Shown piece after piece: positions 43,743 to 52,660 of a DNA stretch of 64,000 bases. This DNA is from Lewinellaceae bacterium (GTDB lineage: Bacteria; Bacteroidota; Bacteroidia; Chitinophagales; Saprospiraceae). Positions within the stretch are counted from its first letter, which is position 1, and each line of letters opens with the position of its first letter. The notes beneath the pieces were generated by a model. That model did not search any database, was not told where the DNA came from, and saw nothing but the letters and a program-made list of their open reading frames with translations. Made by a program: the position numbers and the translations under genes. The stretch covers positions 620,001 to 684,000 of the forward strand of contig JACJYN010000003.1 of assembly GCA_020636095.1 (NCBI GenBank). The letters are read 5' to 3'.

Positions 43743-44705
43743 TCACACCGCTTTCATCTCTTCCGCCACCCCGCCCTTCACCACCTTGCGAATCTTATAC
43801 GGCCGCTTCTGCTGCGACTCAAAATAGGTGCGCATTTGTATCTCGATAACGATGCCGATGGTCACCAGCTGTATGCCCGCAATGACCAGCATCAGCCCAA
43901 GGATGAGCAACGGCTTACCCCAGATGTCCTGCCCCAGTATCTTGAGCACGATGAGGTACAGGTTGATCAGCGCGCCGATAGCAAACAGGAAAACGCCGGT
44001 ACTGCCAAACAGGTGCATCGGCTTTTGCATATACTTCTTCAGGAACAGCATGAGCAGCAGGTCGCTAATCACTTTGAACGTCCGGTTGAGGCCGTACTTG
44101 GACTGGCCGAACTCCCGGGCGTGGTGTTTGACCGGCACCTGAGTAATGCGGGCGCCTTCCAGGTGGGCCAAAACGGGAATGAAGCGGTGCAACTCTCCAT
44201 AGATGCCCATATCCTTGGCGATGTCGGCCCGAAATACCCGCAGGGCGCAGCCGTAATCCCGGAGGTGGACCCCGGAAGTTTTTCGGATGATGAAGTTGGC
44301 TATACGGCTGGGGATTTTGCGCAGGAACATGCCATCCTTGCGGTTGGCCCGCTCCCCGGCCACCATGTCGTAGTTGCCCTCTTCCGCCAGTTGTAGCATC
44401 CGGGGGATGTCGGAAGGGTCGTTCTGCAGGTCGCCGTCCATAGTGGCTATGAATTCTCCGTCCGACTGCTCGATACCGGCCATTAGGGCCAGGCTCTGGC
44501 CGTAGTTTTTTCGAAATTCTACCACCTTGAGGCGGGGATGTTGGACGCTATACAGTTCCCCAAGCGTATTGTCGGCCGAACCGTCGTCGACATAAACAAT
44601 CTCGTACTCCAGCCCGTCAAGGGCAGCAGTGAGCTGTTCTATAAGTGGTTTGATGTTGAGTTCTTCGTTGTATACGGTTACGACTACTGATAATTTAATT
44701 GGCAT
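43743..44705 (-). CDS. GT2 polyprenyl-phosphate glycosyltransferase (ArnC/GtrB/DPM1-like)
   Basis: A 320-residue GT-A enzyme: VVTVYNEELNIKPLIEQL, VDDGSADNT, FRKNYGQSLALMAGIEQ and DGDLQNDPSDIPRM (the DxD-like metal site), then two C-terminal membrane helices (about 232-255 and 268-290). This build transfers a sugar from a nucleotide sugar to undecaprenyl phosphate at the inner membrane. The GT39 gene upstream (138 nt, same strand) is the natural partner that would use the lipid-linked sugar on the periplasmic side. The sugar is not known. Confidence 0.85.
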   Translation of the reverse strand: MPIKLSVVVTVYNEELNIKPLIEQLTAALDGLEYEIVYVDDGSADNTLGELYSVQHPRLKVVEFRKNYGQSLALMAGIEQSDGEFIATMDGDLQNDPSDIPRMLQLAEEGNYDMVAGERANRKDGMFLRKIPSRIANFIIRKTSGVHLRDYGCALRVFRADIAKDMGIYGELHRFIPVLAHLEGARITQVPVKHHAREFGQSKYGLNRTFKVISDLLLMLFLKKYMQKPMHLFGSTGVFLFAIGALINLYLIVLKILGQDIWGKPLLILGLMLVIAGIQLVTIGIVIEIQMRTYFESQQKRPYKIRKVVKGGVAEEMKAV

Positions 44706-44843
44706 AGGAATCTTTTTCGGGATGGAGTAAGGGAAAGAGCCGATTGTTGCTGAATGGTGGGGCTGGTTTGATGGCCGCCGCCCTTTGAGCCCGCCCTATA
44801 ACAATATAGCCCTATTGCTATCCAGTAATGCTATCCGCCCTGC

Positions 44844-46427
44844 TCATTTTAATAGGCCAACATCATAAGCCACCTTTCCGTGGCGTACTTTTATTTCATC
44901 CACTTTCCGGTACTCCAGTTCCCGGTAGGCGTGAGGGTCGATGATGTACAGCATATCTTTGTCAAAGTTATTGTTTTTGCGCGGAATGATCTTCCTTCGT
45001 TCATTGGTCAGGTAAAAGGAGTTGGTCGGCTGCATAAGCGTCTGTTTGTACACGGCCATTTCTCTGTCTTTAAACTTTTTGCCGGCTTCTATGGAAGTCT
45101 GTCGGCAGAGGTCTCCAAAGTCATTGTCATTGCGGTCGGGCAACACAAACCAGTTGAAGCCTATCCGGAATGTGATCAGCACGGCGACCACTACCAACAG
45201 GCGCTCTTCCCTCCAGCGCCAGTACAGGTAGGTAAGGCCGCTGAGGGTGATCCCTACGGCCAGGCTCACCATATACCGATAGGGCACGCCCTCCGGCCGT
45301 TCGATAAAAAGGGGAGCAAAGGCGCCAACTGAAGCGACGATGCAAAAGATAAACAAAAGACTATGTATCAGCCGGTACTGCCAAGTCTTTTCAGCTTCAT
45401 GAACAGGGTGCAGATAGATGAAAGCAGAAAAGATCAGCGGCGCCAGCATCAGGAGATATCTGGGGTACACCTCCGGCGAGGTCCAGTAGACTAGTATATT
45501 TGCCAGGAAAACGACCAGGTTGAATGTGATAAAACTATCCGCACGCAGCCTTTTCAGCACATCCCTTCGAATAAAATAAAGGATCATCAAAGACCAGGGT
45601 AAAAAATGATACACCATCTCGAAAGGGAAAGTAAAAAAGTGCCCTATGGTATTCCAGATGCCAAAATGGACCACGGTGCGCTTCGAGGATTCCCGGAACA
45701 GGGTGGTAAATACATTCTCCAGGCTATTGTATTGATGATAGGCCAGGTAATACCCTCCAATGATAAGCAGGAAGGACACGCCACCCAGAATATGCTGCCA
45801 GGAAAATAACTTCCAAAAGCGGCGTTGGTAGGCAAAATACGCCAAAAGGGTCGTGCCTTGAAAAACAATTGCCGGAAGCCCTTTCATCAGAAAACCCGCC
45901 GCCGTCAGCAAGTAGGATAAAAGAAATAGTTTCAACCAGTTCTCCTTCTGAAACTGATGGTACACCACCATGAAAGCCGTGAAAGTGATCCACGAAAAGC
46001 AGGTGTCAATGAGCGCCAGGATGGAGTCCCAAAATAGCACACGCCCACAGGTAATGAAAAATAATGCGTTGAGGAAGGCCACTTTGCGGCTGTAATGTTT
46101 TCGAAAAAAATAGTAGATCGTGGCCCCATATCCCATCAGGCAAAGCACAGTGGGCAGACGGGCGGTAAATTCGTTGATCCTGCCGGAGAGCTCGAAGAAC
46201 ACCAGCAGAATCCAGTTCCACAAAGGCGGTTTATTGTAGTAATATTCCCCGTGCAGGGTGGGCGTGATGTAGTTGCCGGAAAGCTTCATCTCCAAAGCCA
46301 CCAAAGCGCGGATTGCTTCATCATCGATGAAAGCCAGTTCGCCCAGGTTGATCAACAGGGCAGGCGCCAGTAAGGCCAGTATGCCTGCGTACAGCCAGGG
46401 CCGGTATGTAAAACTTGGGATATTCAA
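44844..46427 (-). CDS. GT39/ArnT-like membrane glycosyltransferase
   Basis: A 527-residue protein with about 11-12 membrane helices. The first periplasmic loop has FIDDEAIRALVALEM and EYYYNKPPLWNWIL, the acidic catalytic motif and the KPP block typical of ArnT/PMT-like enzymes that use polyprenyl-phosphate sugars. A soluble C-terminal tail follows the last helix (RNDNDFGDLCRQTSIEAGKKF). Together with the GT2 gene it forms a likely two-step system for periplasmic glycosylation of lipid A, another glycolipid or protein. The acceptor is unknown. Confidence 0.82.
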   Translation of the reverse strand: MNIPSFTYRPWLYAGILALLAPALLINLGELAFIDDEAIRALVALEMKLSGNYITPTLHGEYYYNKPPLWNWILLVFFELSGRINEFTARLPTVLCLMGYGATIYYFFRKHYSRKVAFLNALFFITCGRVLFWDSILALIDTCFSWITFTAFMVVYHQFQKENWLKLFLLSYLLTAAGFLMKGLPAIVFQGTTLLAYFAYQRRFWKLFSWQHILGGVSFLLIIGGYYLAYHQYNSLENVFTTLFRESSKRTVVHFGIWNTIGHFFTFPFEMVYHFLPWSLMILYFIRRDVLKRLRADSFITFNLVVFLANILVYWTSPEVYPRYLLMLAPLIFSAFIYLHPVHEAEKTWQYRLIHSLLFIFCIVASVGAFAPLFIERPEGVPYRYMVSLAVGITLSGLTYLYWRWREERLLVVVAVLITFRIGFNWFVLPDRNDNDFGDLCRQTSIEAGKKFKDREMAVYKQTLMQPTNSFYLTNERRKIIPRKNNNFDKDMLYIIDPHAYRELEYRKVDEIKVRHGKVAYDVGLLK

Positions 46428-46911
46428 GCTGCTATTTTTTATTCGGCAGCAAAAGTACAGTTTTTTGGTTTAGCGTTTGTTTGTGGCAGGTGGATACCCT
46501 CACATCCACCAAAGTTAAACTAAGAACTTGCAGGAAGCATTGCCTGCACATCCTTTCTTACCAAAGCAGATTATTTAATGTCTAAAATATCTTTGAACAA
46601 GCTCTAAAAGGCAATCCACATACTATTATTCAACACCGATAATTTTGCGCCCAATAATTGATCTGCGGGTAATCCAGCATTATCCAGGGTACTAGTGCGC
46701 CGGGAACGAAGTTGTTGGTCAATAATTTGAGGCTGTTTTGCGGCCGGCTCGTCGCCAAAGGCTATGGCCGGCGGAGACAGGCAAGGCGCGACGACCGACC
46801 ATAGCCTAAGCTACGGAAGGAAGGAGCAACGCAGCATGGCCGTAAAAGAGCCCAAAGAATTGGTTAAGAATTTCGTTCCCGGCGCACTAGCCTAGGGTTA
46901 GGGCTGTGCTC
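46428..46911. other. Spacer with element remnants
   Basis: No gene is supported. AACAAGCTCTAAA at 46596-46608 is a lone end of the 168-bp family. The complete 199-bp element at 46692-46890 fills most of the right half. Confidence 0.5.
46692..46890. mobile_element. 199-bp palindromic element with 19-bp perfect ends
   Basis: CTAGTGCGCCGGGAACGAA (46692-46710) is the exact reverse complement of 46872-46890. Pairing continues imperfectly inward (TTTGAGGCTGTTTTGCGGCC with the reverse of GGCCGTAAAAGAGCCCAAAG). Interior text includes GGCAAGGCGCGACGACC. No coding capacity. It is a MITE-like element of a different family from the TTAGAGC type. Confidence 0.7.
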
Positions 46912-48273
46912 TTATTTACAATTTGAAAATGTGAAATTGTCTAATTCGGCCCCAAGGCCTTCAAAGTGGTAAGCCATACCATTCCACAAACCAGGGTTTG
47001 AGCTATCCGTAGCTCCAAAGTCTAAGGCTAGAGGGACATTTGTTAACCCGGCAATGGGTTGGTAACCCGAATTCCCATTTGTCAAATTTTGGTAGTAACA
47101 ATCGGCTGAGCCGGCGCCTCCGTTTGCCTGGAAATCTATTACTACTTTGATTTTAACACGGTCTCCTATAGCGCCCACTCTAGACACATCAACGGTAGCT
47201 GCATTGTATACATCTCCTCCTGTTACCAATTTAACGCCCCAAATCGGAGACGAAGCGGCCGAAAGCCAAAAGAATACAGGACATTCCCGTTCCGGGCCTC
47301 TGAAAATCCCAATTTCACCATCATTATTCTGGTCATATCCTGGGCCGAACATAACACCATATTGATTGATCTTTCCTTCAAATTCAAAATAGGCGCCTTC
47401 ATCACAAACGATGTTGTCTGGCATCTGCCAATCTGAATTCTCCAACTTAGACCCGCTGGTACCAACTCCTGATCCACCGCTAACCGATTTAAGTCCAAGA
47501 CTGCCATTCTGTACAGTACCCACATTGGTTATGTAACTCGCAGGTATATCATTTACCCAGCCTCTTGATATCCATCCATCTTGTCCATTCAGGTTTCCGG
47601 AAGACAAATTTTCATTATTATAAGTCGTTGCATCACATACTGTAATATTAATGTTGGCATTATCATCATCACAATCCTCGTTGCAATTATAGCCGTCCCC
47701 ATCGTTGTCAACGATATCTGGTGTAGATGGATCGCAATCATCATCGATGCCGTTGCCACAAATTTCGGCAGCACCGGGGTAGACGGCTGGATTATCATCA
47801 TCACAATCCTCGTTGCAATCAGAGCCGTCCCCATCGTTGTCACCGTCGGTGCAGTATGCTGCAGTACCGTTGCTAACCGCGTCTACCAGCACCTGTATTT
47901 GGGCGATGATGTAGTCGGCATCAGCGGTAGGGATGTTATGGCCGCTCTGGTTCGTTACATAACTGATGATGCTATTCAGGGAACTGATGACCGTACTGGT
48001 GCTGGCGCCATCACGGAATCTGCGGACAGCCAAATCCAGCCTTCTGGTTATAGCCCGTTCTACCGAAGAAGAAAGCCCCAAGCCCTGGATGTAGGCAACC
48101 AAATTATCGGCTTCCAAATTGACGTATACCAGCGATCTGCTGTTAACGCTGAGGTTGTCATAAGCTACCTCAATCTCCGATTCAATACCCTCAGAGATCG
48201 CGGGCGAGGAGGAATCCTTCTGACAAGCGGCAAGTAATAAAAGCCCTAACAAAGGCAAAAATAGCTTTTTCAT
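46912..48273 (-). CDS. Lipoprotein with MopE/thrombospondin-type calcium-binding repeats
   Basis: A 453-residue lipoprotein (Cys17, LLAAC). Residues about 20-140 are helical; about 143-212 hold two Asp/Asn-rich units (CTDGDNDGDGSDCNEDCDDD, VDNDGDGYNCNEDCDDDNANI) with CGNGIDDDCDPST between, the MopE-like metal-binding motif. The remaining 240 residues form a beta-rich lectin-like domain (DGWISRGWVNDIPASYITNVG, YYQNLTNGN, ELDNFTFSNCK). Calcium binding is expected from the motifs; the ligand of the last domain is unknown. Confidence 0.75.
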   Translation of the reverse strand: MKKLFLPLLGLLLLAACQKDSSSPAISEGIESEIEVAYDNLSVNSRSLVYVNLEADNLVAYIQGLGLSSSVERAITRRLDLAVRRFRDGASTSTVISSLNSIISYVTNQSGHNIPTADADYIIAQIQVLVDAVSNGTAAYCTDGDNDGDGSDCNEDCDDDNPAVYPGAAEICGNGIDDDCDPSTPDIVDNDGDGYNCNEDCDDDNANINITVCDATTYNNENLSSGNLNGQDGWISRGWVNDIPASYITNVGTVQNGSLGLKSVSGGSGVGTSGSKLENSDWQMPDNIVCDEGAYFEFEGKINQYGVMFGPGYDQNNDGEIGIFRGPERECPVFFWLSAASSPIWGVKLVTGGDVYNAATVDVSRVGAIGDRVKIKVVIDFQANGGAGSADCYYQNLTNGNSGYQPIAGLTNVPLALDFGATDSSNPGLWNGMAYHFEGLGAELDNFTFSNCK

Positions 48274-48410
48274 TTTTTCATTTTTTAGGTTAAGTATTGG
48301 GTTTTAAAAAACAGAAAACCCATACTTCAAATATAGTGCAGTCGCCATCCTGATTTAGAGGGACTGTCCGAGTGGTAGTGTTTGTCGTCCGAACGGTTGA
48401 GAAGGAAAAC

Positions 48411-48845
48411 TCAGTGGCATTTTATCCAATCCGCTTTATACCTTTTATCCCAAAGCCCTTCCGCAACCATTCGATTGAGCGCAGTTTCAATCCCTCTTTG
48501 CAGGTCTTTTTTTTCAAAAGGCTTGGAAATAAAAGCATAAGGCCGAGCAGCTATAACTTCTTTAAAAATCTCCCTATCCGTATTAGCGCTTATGAATACT
48601 ACCGGGATTCGGCACGTTTCCAAAAGAATCCGGGCAGTCCTTAGCCCACTTTCTTCTCCGGGCAATTCGATGCTCATTACAACAATATCCGGGCGGTTGT
48701 CTTCAATGGTTTTTAGCGTATCTTCTGAGCGGGTGTGGATTCCAATTACATCATAACCTAGTTTTGAAAATTGTAGCGACACATCCGCGGCAATAATCAT
48801 TTGACTTTCCAGGATTAGTATTTTGGGCGCTCGTCGGGTAGGCAT
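48411..48845 (-). CDS. Degenerate receiver-domain protein (pseudo-receiver)
   Basis: A 144-residue single receiver domain, started at ATG 48845 because it then aligns without a gap to the N-terminus of the LytTR regulator gene next to it (PKIL at residues 7-10 in both). Compared with that paralogue the acidic pocket Glu13-Asp14-Asp15 has become Glu-Ser-Gln and phospho-acceptor Asp58 is Ser (VVMSIEL). The switch Thr is Ser and the Lys in ISKPF is kept. Phosphorylation in the normal way is not expected. It may bind the kinase or regulator and modulate them. Confidence 0.8.
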   Translation of the reverse strand: MPTRRAPKILILESQMIIAADVSLQFSKLGYDVIGIHTRSEDTLKTIEDNRPDIVVMSIELPGEESGLRTARILLETCRIPVVFISANTDREIFKEVIAARPYAFISKPFEKKDLQRGIETALNRMVAEGLWDKRYKADWIKCH

Positions 48846-48873
48846 AGCGATTATTTTCATTGCCGGTATTGGC

Positions 48874-48893
48874 TAAGAGTGTGTTCAAATTTC
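48874..48893. repeat. Solo end of the TAAGAGTGTGTTC element
   Basis: The 20-bp end TAAGAGTGTGTTCAAATTTC, identical to one end of the element at 52112-52279, lies between the two response-regulator genes. No second end is seen nearby. A related end lies at 15037-15057. Confidence 0.6.
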
Positions 48894-48978
48894 AAGGTAG
48901 GTGGAATTGGGATGGGAATCAGAGGTAACTTCCCGGCGGCAGGAATCACTTTCCGAATGGTAAAGTAAGAGCTTGGAG

Positions 48979-49731
48979 TTAAATCATTTTCAAGTGTTTT
49001 ATCACTTCTTCTTTCGATCTGCGTGAAATGGGAACCTGATGGGACTGGATGGTCAGGTATTCGTGGTATTCACTAATCGCATCAATCTTTTTGAGGTTGA
49101 CGACAAAGGAACGATGGACGCGAAAGAAATGAGTGGCGGGCAATTGGGATTCAATATTCCTCAAGGGAACAGAGAGTAGATAGGTTTGTTTTTCAGTGTG
49201 TATTTTGCAATAATTTCTATCGGCTTCAGCGTACAAAATTTCCGATAGCAATACCTTGACCATTTGATCTTTGTGCCGGATAAAAAGGCGGTCATCCATT
49301 GTGGATACATGGTCAGTGGATTCGATGACGGGTTCCGATTCTCGTTCCACTGCGATCCGCTGGAGGGCCAACTTAAGGGTGCGTTCCAAATTCGACTTTT
49401 GAAAAGGCTTGGAAATGAAAGCGTAGGGCTTTGCAGTGAGCGCTTGCTGGAAAGTCGCGTCATCCGAATTGGAAGTCAGAAAAACCACCGGCACCTGAAA
49501 TTTTTCCAAAATGATCCGGGCCGCTTCTATGCCATTCATTTTGCCGGTCAGGATAATGTCCATCAAGACGATATCCGGCCGATTGTTTTCAATAGTATTG
49601 AGCGCATCCTCTCCCCGCGTATTTATCCCTACGACTTCATACCCGAGTTTGGTGAGCTGCATAGAAATATCTGCGGCAATGATCATATCGTCCTCTACCA
49701 TCAGAATTTTCGGGGAAATATTTTCAGTCAT
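48979..49731 (-). CDS. LytTR-family response regulator
   Basis: A 250-residue regulator. The receiver (about 1-125) has the full site: Glu13-Asp14-Asp15, Asp58 (VLMDIIL), the Thr in VFLTSN and Lys in ISKPF. The LytTR DNA-binding domain (about 150-250) shows LLSEILYAEADRNYCKIHTEKQTYLLSVPLRNIESQLP, FFRVHRSFVVNLKKIDAI and VPISRRSKEEV. It lies 12 nt after the histidine-kinase gene and is the obvious partner. Targets are unknown. Confidence 0.9.
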   Translation of the reverse strand: MTENISPKILMVEDDMIIAADISMQLTKLGYEVVGINTRGEDALNTIENNRPDIVLMDIILTGKMNGIEAARIILEKFQVPVVFLTSNSDDATFQQALTAKPYAFISKPFQKSNLERTLKLALQRIAVERESEPVIESTDHVSTMDDRLFIRHKDQMVKVLLSEILYAEADRNYCKIHTEKQTYLLSVPLRNIESQLPATHFFRVHRSFVVNLKKIDAISEYHEYLTIQSHQVPISRRSKEEVIKHLKMI

Positions 49732-49743
49732 ATTAGCATTTTA

Positions 49744-51762
49744 TTAAGCCACCGATTTCTCCTGTTGTGGAAATTGAATAATGGTGGATGTACCTGCCTG
49801 GGTCGATTTCTCTAATTTTCCTCCCAGTTGAGTCGTCAGTAATTGAATGAGTAAAGTACCAAACCCCTTTTCTTTTGGGGCGACTGATTCGTTGGTTGTG
49901 GCTTGTCCATCATCCGTGATATTCAATTTTAACAAACCATTTTTTTCTTGGGTCAGGGTAATTATTATTTGCCCTTTTCGCTTATTGGGAAAGGCATGTT
50001 TTATAGAGTTGGTAATCAGTTCATTGGTAATAAGGCCAATCGGAACGGCAGTATCGACGTCCAATTCAATCTCTGACATATCTATTTCAAGGGAAACGTT
50101 TTCCGCCTTTTCCCCAAAACTATCGATGATCGCTTTTCCAATTGTTTCAAAATAGTCGCGCATCTCAATAGCCGCAAGGTTTTTCCCCTGATATAATTTT
50201 TGGTGGAGTAAGGCCATAGAGGTAACGCGGTTTTTGCTTTCCTGTATCGCATCAAAAGCACTCTTATCGCTGATACTTTCTGATTGGAGGCTGAGTAAGC
50301 TGGAGATGGTCTGGAGGTTATTTTTTACCCGATGGTGGATTTCCTTGAGCAGGAGTTCGTTCTCTTTATTTTTGATATGGAGCTGGGTGTTGATCTTTTT
50401 ATTCTTTCTAAAATTGTAAAATAATGCAAAGAGCAACGTTACAAGCAAGGCTACAATACCCAGGGTAAGGTTTTGAATTTTACTTTTTTGCGCTAATTGT
50501 TCTTCCTGAGCAGCAAGCGCCTGGTCTTTTTTCCCCGTTTCATATTTGACGATCGTTTCGGTTTCCAGGGTTGCTACTTTTTCCTGGTACAATTTATCTT
50601 TTACAGCCATTGCTTTTTCCTGGTATTCCAATGCCTTTTGATAATTACCCATCAGTTCATAGCATTTTGCAATTTCCAGGTAAAGTGTCATATTATACTC
50701 CCCCTCTTGGCCAAGTTCTTCCATCAATTGAGTAGCGGTGAGCAGATGTTCTAAAGCTTCCTCATACCTCCCTAAATGGCGACAGGCAATTCCCATCTCA
50801 GATCGCCAACCTCTTGATATTTCTGCGCCGTAGTCCGCTACACTCATTTTCCATGTTTGGGTATAATCTTCCAGGGCACGTTCATAATCTTGCCTGATAA
50901 TAGATATATTCCCACGAGCAGAATAAGCTCTTCCCCCAATATCTCTTCCTGAAAAACCTCGTTCTCTGGCATCATCCGGCACTTTGGTCTCCGTCAATTC
51001 AATGCAATCAGTTGCCATTTGATAGGCTTTGTCATATTGCCCAAGCATCGTATAACTTTTAATATATCTTAAATAGGTCATCGCCATGGCAATATAATCG
51101 TCCGCCTTTTCAAATAAGGCCATGGCTTTATCCGCATACTTGATGGATTGCTCGGGTTGCTCCAGGGTAATAGCGAAAAGGGAAAGGGCTTGATAAGCTC
51201 TTGCCATTCCCGGTTCGTCTCCCAGGGCTTCATATATTTCTAACGCACGGAACATAGTCTCCTGTGCTTTTCTGTATTCATTCATGTTTGAATATTCATA
51301 AGCCAGGATGGTGCTATGCTGAGCTATTTTTCGCTGATTACCGGTTTTCTGATAATGCTCAACCGATTTCACATTATGATATACGATGGAGTCAAATGAA
51401 AATACCTTTGTAGAATTATGCCAGTTTCCAAGCAGGAAATGCGCCTCCGCTATGATAGAATCCTCTTTGGTAAGGTAGGCCCTGCTAAGGGTTTGCAAGC
51501 CAATCTCGTGACCAACCGAATAAAAAGTATCGTTGGCTGTGTATTCATGTTTTTTCATCCAGGCAAAGGAGGAATCAAGAGGTAATTCCCTGAGCGATTT
51601 GGCTATTTCGTTGTCTTTTATTTCCATTTGCGCAACAACTGAAGGAGTCGGCAAGCATAGGATTAAGCTTAAAATGCAGGCCGGAAGCTGGCGAGTTATG
51701 CGGCGAATTAGAATTTTCAAGGTAAATAATGTCTCCCGATAGCTGTTGATTTTTAAAATCAT
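49744..51762 (-). CDS. TPR sensor histidine kinase (HisKA_2 type)
   Basis: A 672-residue membrane kinase. It has an N-terminal signal or anchor (about 20-44), a periplasmic TPR array (about 90-410: AHFLLGNWHNSTKVFSFD, ARAYQALSLFAITLEQPEQSIKYADKAM, MTYLRYIKSYTMLGQYDKAYQMA), a coiled coil and one membrane helix (about 435-455). The HisKA_2 dimer domain with EIHHRVKNNLQTISSLLSLQSESI (phospho-His near 475) and an ATPase domain (PIGLITNELITNSIKHAF, DDGQA, GFGTLLIQLL) follow. Such TPR kinases sense unknown envelope signals and pair with LytTR regulators. Confidence 0.88.
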   Translation of the reverse strand: MILKINSYRETLFTLKILIRRITRQLPACILSLILCLPTPSVVAQMEIKDNEIAKSLRELPLDSSFAWMKKHEYTANDTFYSVGHEIGLQTLSRAYLTKEDSIIAEAHFLLGNWHNSTKVFSFDSIVYHNVKSVEHYQKTGNQRKIAQHSTILAYEYSNMNEYRKAQETMFRALEIYEALGDEPGMARAYQALSLFAITLEQPEQSIKYADKAMALFEKADDYIAMAMTYLRYIKSYTMLGQYDKAYQMATDCIELTETKVPDDARERGFSGRDIGGRAYSARGNISIIRQDYERALEDYTQTWKMSVADYGAEISRGWRSEMGIACRHLGRYEEALEHLLTATQLMEELGQEGEYNMTLYLEIAKCYELMGNYQKALEYQEKAMAVKDKLYQEKVATLETETIVKYETGKKDQALAAQEEQLAQKSKIQNLTLGIVALLVTLLFALFYNFRKNKKINTQLHIKNKENELLLKEIHHRVKNNLQTISSLLSLQSESISDKSAFDAIQESKNRVTSMALLHQKLYQGKNLAAIEMRDYFETIGKAIIDSFGEKAENVSLEIDMSEIELDVDTAVPIGLITNELITNSIKHAFPNKRKGQIIITLTQEKNGLLKLNITDDGQATTNESVAPKEKGFGTLLIQLLTTQLGGKLEKSTQAGTSTIIQFPQQEKSVA

Positions 51763-52111
51763 GTCTAAGTTATAGTGTTTACATTCAGTTTCGCAATCAC
51801 AAAATAATGTCTTTGTTGCATGAACCGGCTGGAGTTATATCTTTGGTTTTACCACAAACTGAAACCAACCTGCCCATGTCAAAGATAGCAAAGGGCGCCC
51901 AGATGTCGGCGGACAAGTCCAAAGAAAAGCACCGTGTCCGAAGCTCATGTTATGACGAGTTTCTGAACATTAAGTTATGTAAATCAGGGGCTAACTGATG
52001 ATTTTTGTGCCTTTGAGTACAAAATCCGGGTAGAAATTAGGGTGCAAAACCCAGGAGATGTGCCGTAGGTACGCTATGTGAGCTAACAAAATTCCTGGAA
52101 AGTAGAAAGAT

Positions 52112-52279
52112 TTAGAGTGTGTTCAAATTTCGTTTTTGGAGATGAAAGTAGTCCATTTTTTGGTTAGACAAGGCGCCGAAGCGGGAGCATACCCGTAGGT
52201 ACGTGACTGTTTCGGCAACGAAGTATAACCGAAAAAGGGGCATTTTCAGCCCGAAGTATGAAATTTGAACACACTCTTA
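52112..52279. mobile_element. 168-bp palindromic element, TTAGAGTGTG type
   Basis: TTAGAGTGTGTTCAAATTTC (52112-52131) faces the reverse of 52260-52279 with one mismatch in 20. The length equals copy 1 at 39955-40122, and both start TTAGAG. The interior has CAAGGCGCCGAAGC and CCCGTAGGTACG, a central hairpin design like the other copies. No coding capacity. Confidence 0.7.
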
Positions 52280-52294
52280 GCCTGGTAGATTTAC

Positions 52295-52509
52295 TAAGAG
52301 CTTGTTAAAAAGGTTTAACACAGTACTTATCATGAAAAATGAAGGTTGAAAATAATCAAAGGGCCCTTCGGGGCAAATCACCGCTTCTGGAACCTCATTT
52401 CGGCTATTTTCCTGCCCGTAGCGCTGCTATGGGCAGGAAAATGAGCCTCATGAGAACCCAAAATCAGCCATTTTCGCCTCCAAAGCACCACCTCCAAACA
52501 TGCTCTAAA
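52295..52509. mobile_element. Palindromic element, diverged copy of the 39955 family
   Basis: Read on the minus strand, 52390-52509 repeats copy 1 closely (TTAGAGCATGTTTGGAGGTG, GCTTTGGAGGCGAAAATGG, GGGTTCTCA, GAGGTTCCAGAAG). The centre is a strong hairpin (TTTTCCTGCCC with GGGCAGGAAAA). The other end reads TAAGAGCTTGTT at 52295. About 45 nt are extra relative to copy 1. Confidence 0.6.
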
Positions 52510-52660
52510 CGGCAGACGGCCTATCCGGCTGATGGCGTCAATTCATTGGCTGCCATTGCATTCCAAAGCTTAGAGCCAATCGTCGTCTGCCGTCCGCCGT
52601 AAATTTGTCCAACGTTAGGCCAATCCCCAGCATGTGATATCAAATGCCCTGGAACCGCCC

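Larger units (their letters stand above)
51763..52660. other. Long spacer built from palindromic elements
   Basis: No convincing gene in 898 nt. A 63-codon open frame at 51807-51998 has no recognisable features. From 52021 on there are repeat fragments (GTGCCGTAGGTACGCTATGT), a complete 168-bp element (52112-52279), a larger diverged element (52295-52509) and a third palindrome, ACGGCAGACG near 52507 facing CGTCTGCCGT near 52583. Confidence 0.5.

Noticed and set aside
51807..51998. 63-residue plus-strand frame after the kinase gene
   Set aside because: No signal, domain or promoter support; it lies in repeat-rich spacer.
52339..52602. 87-residue plus-strand frame
   Set aside because: It translates a palindromic element and its flank.
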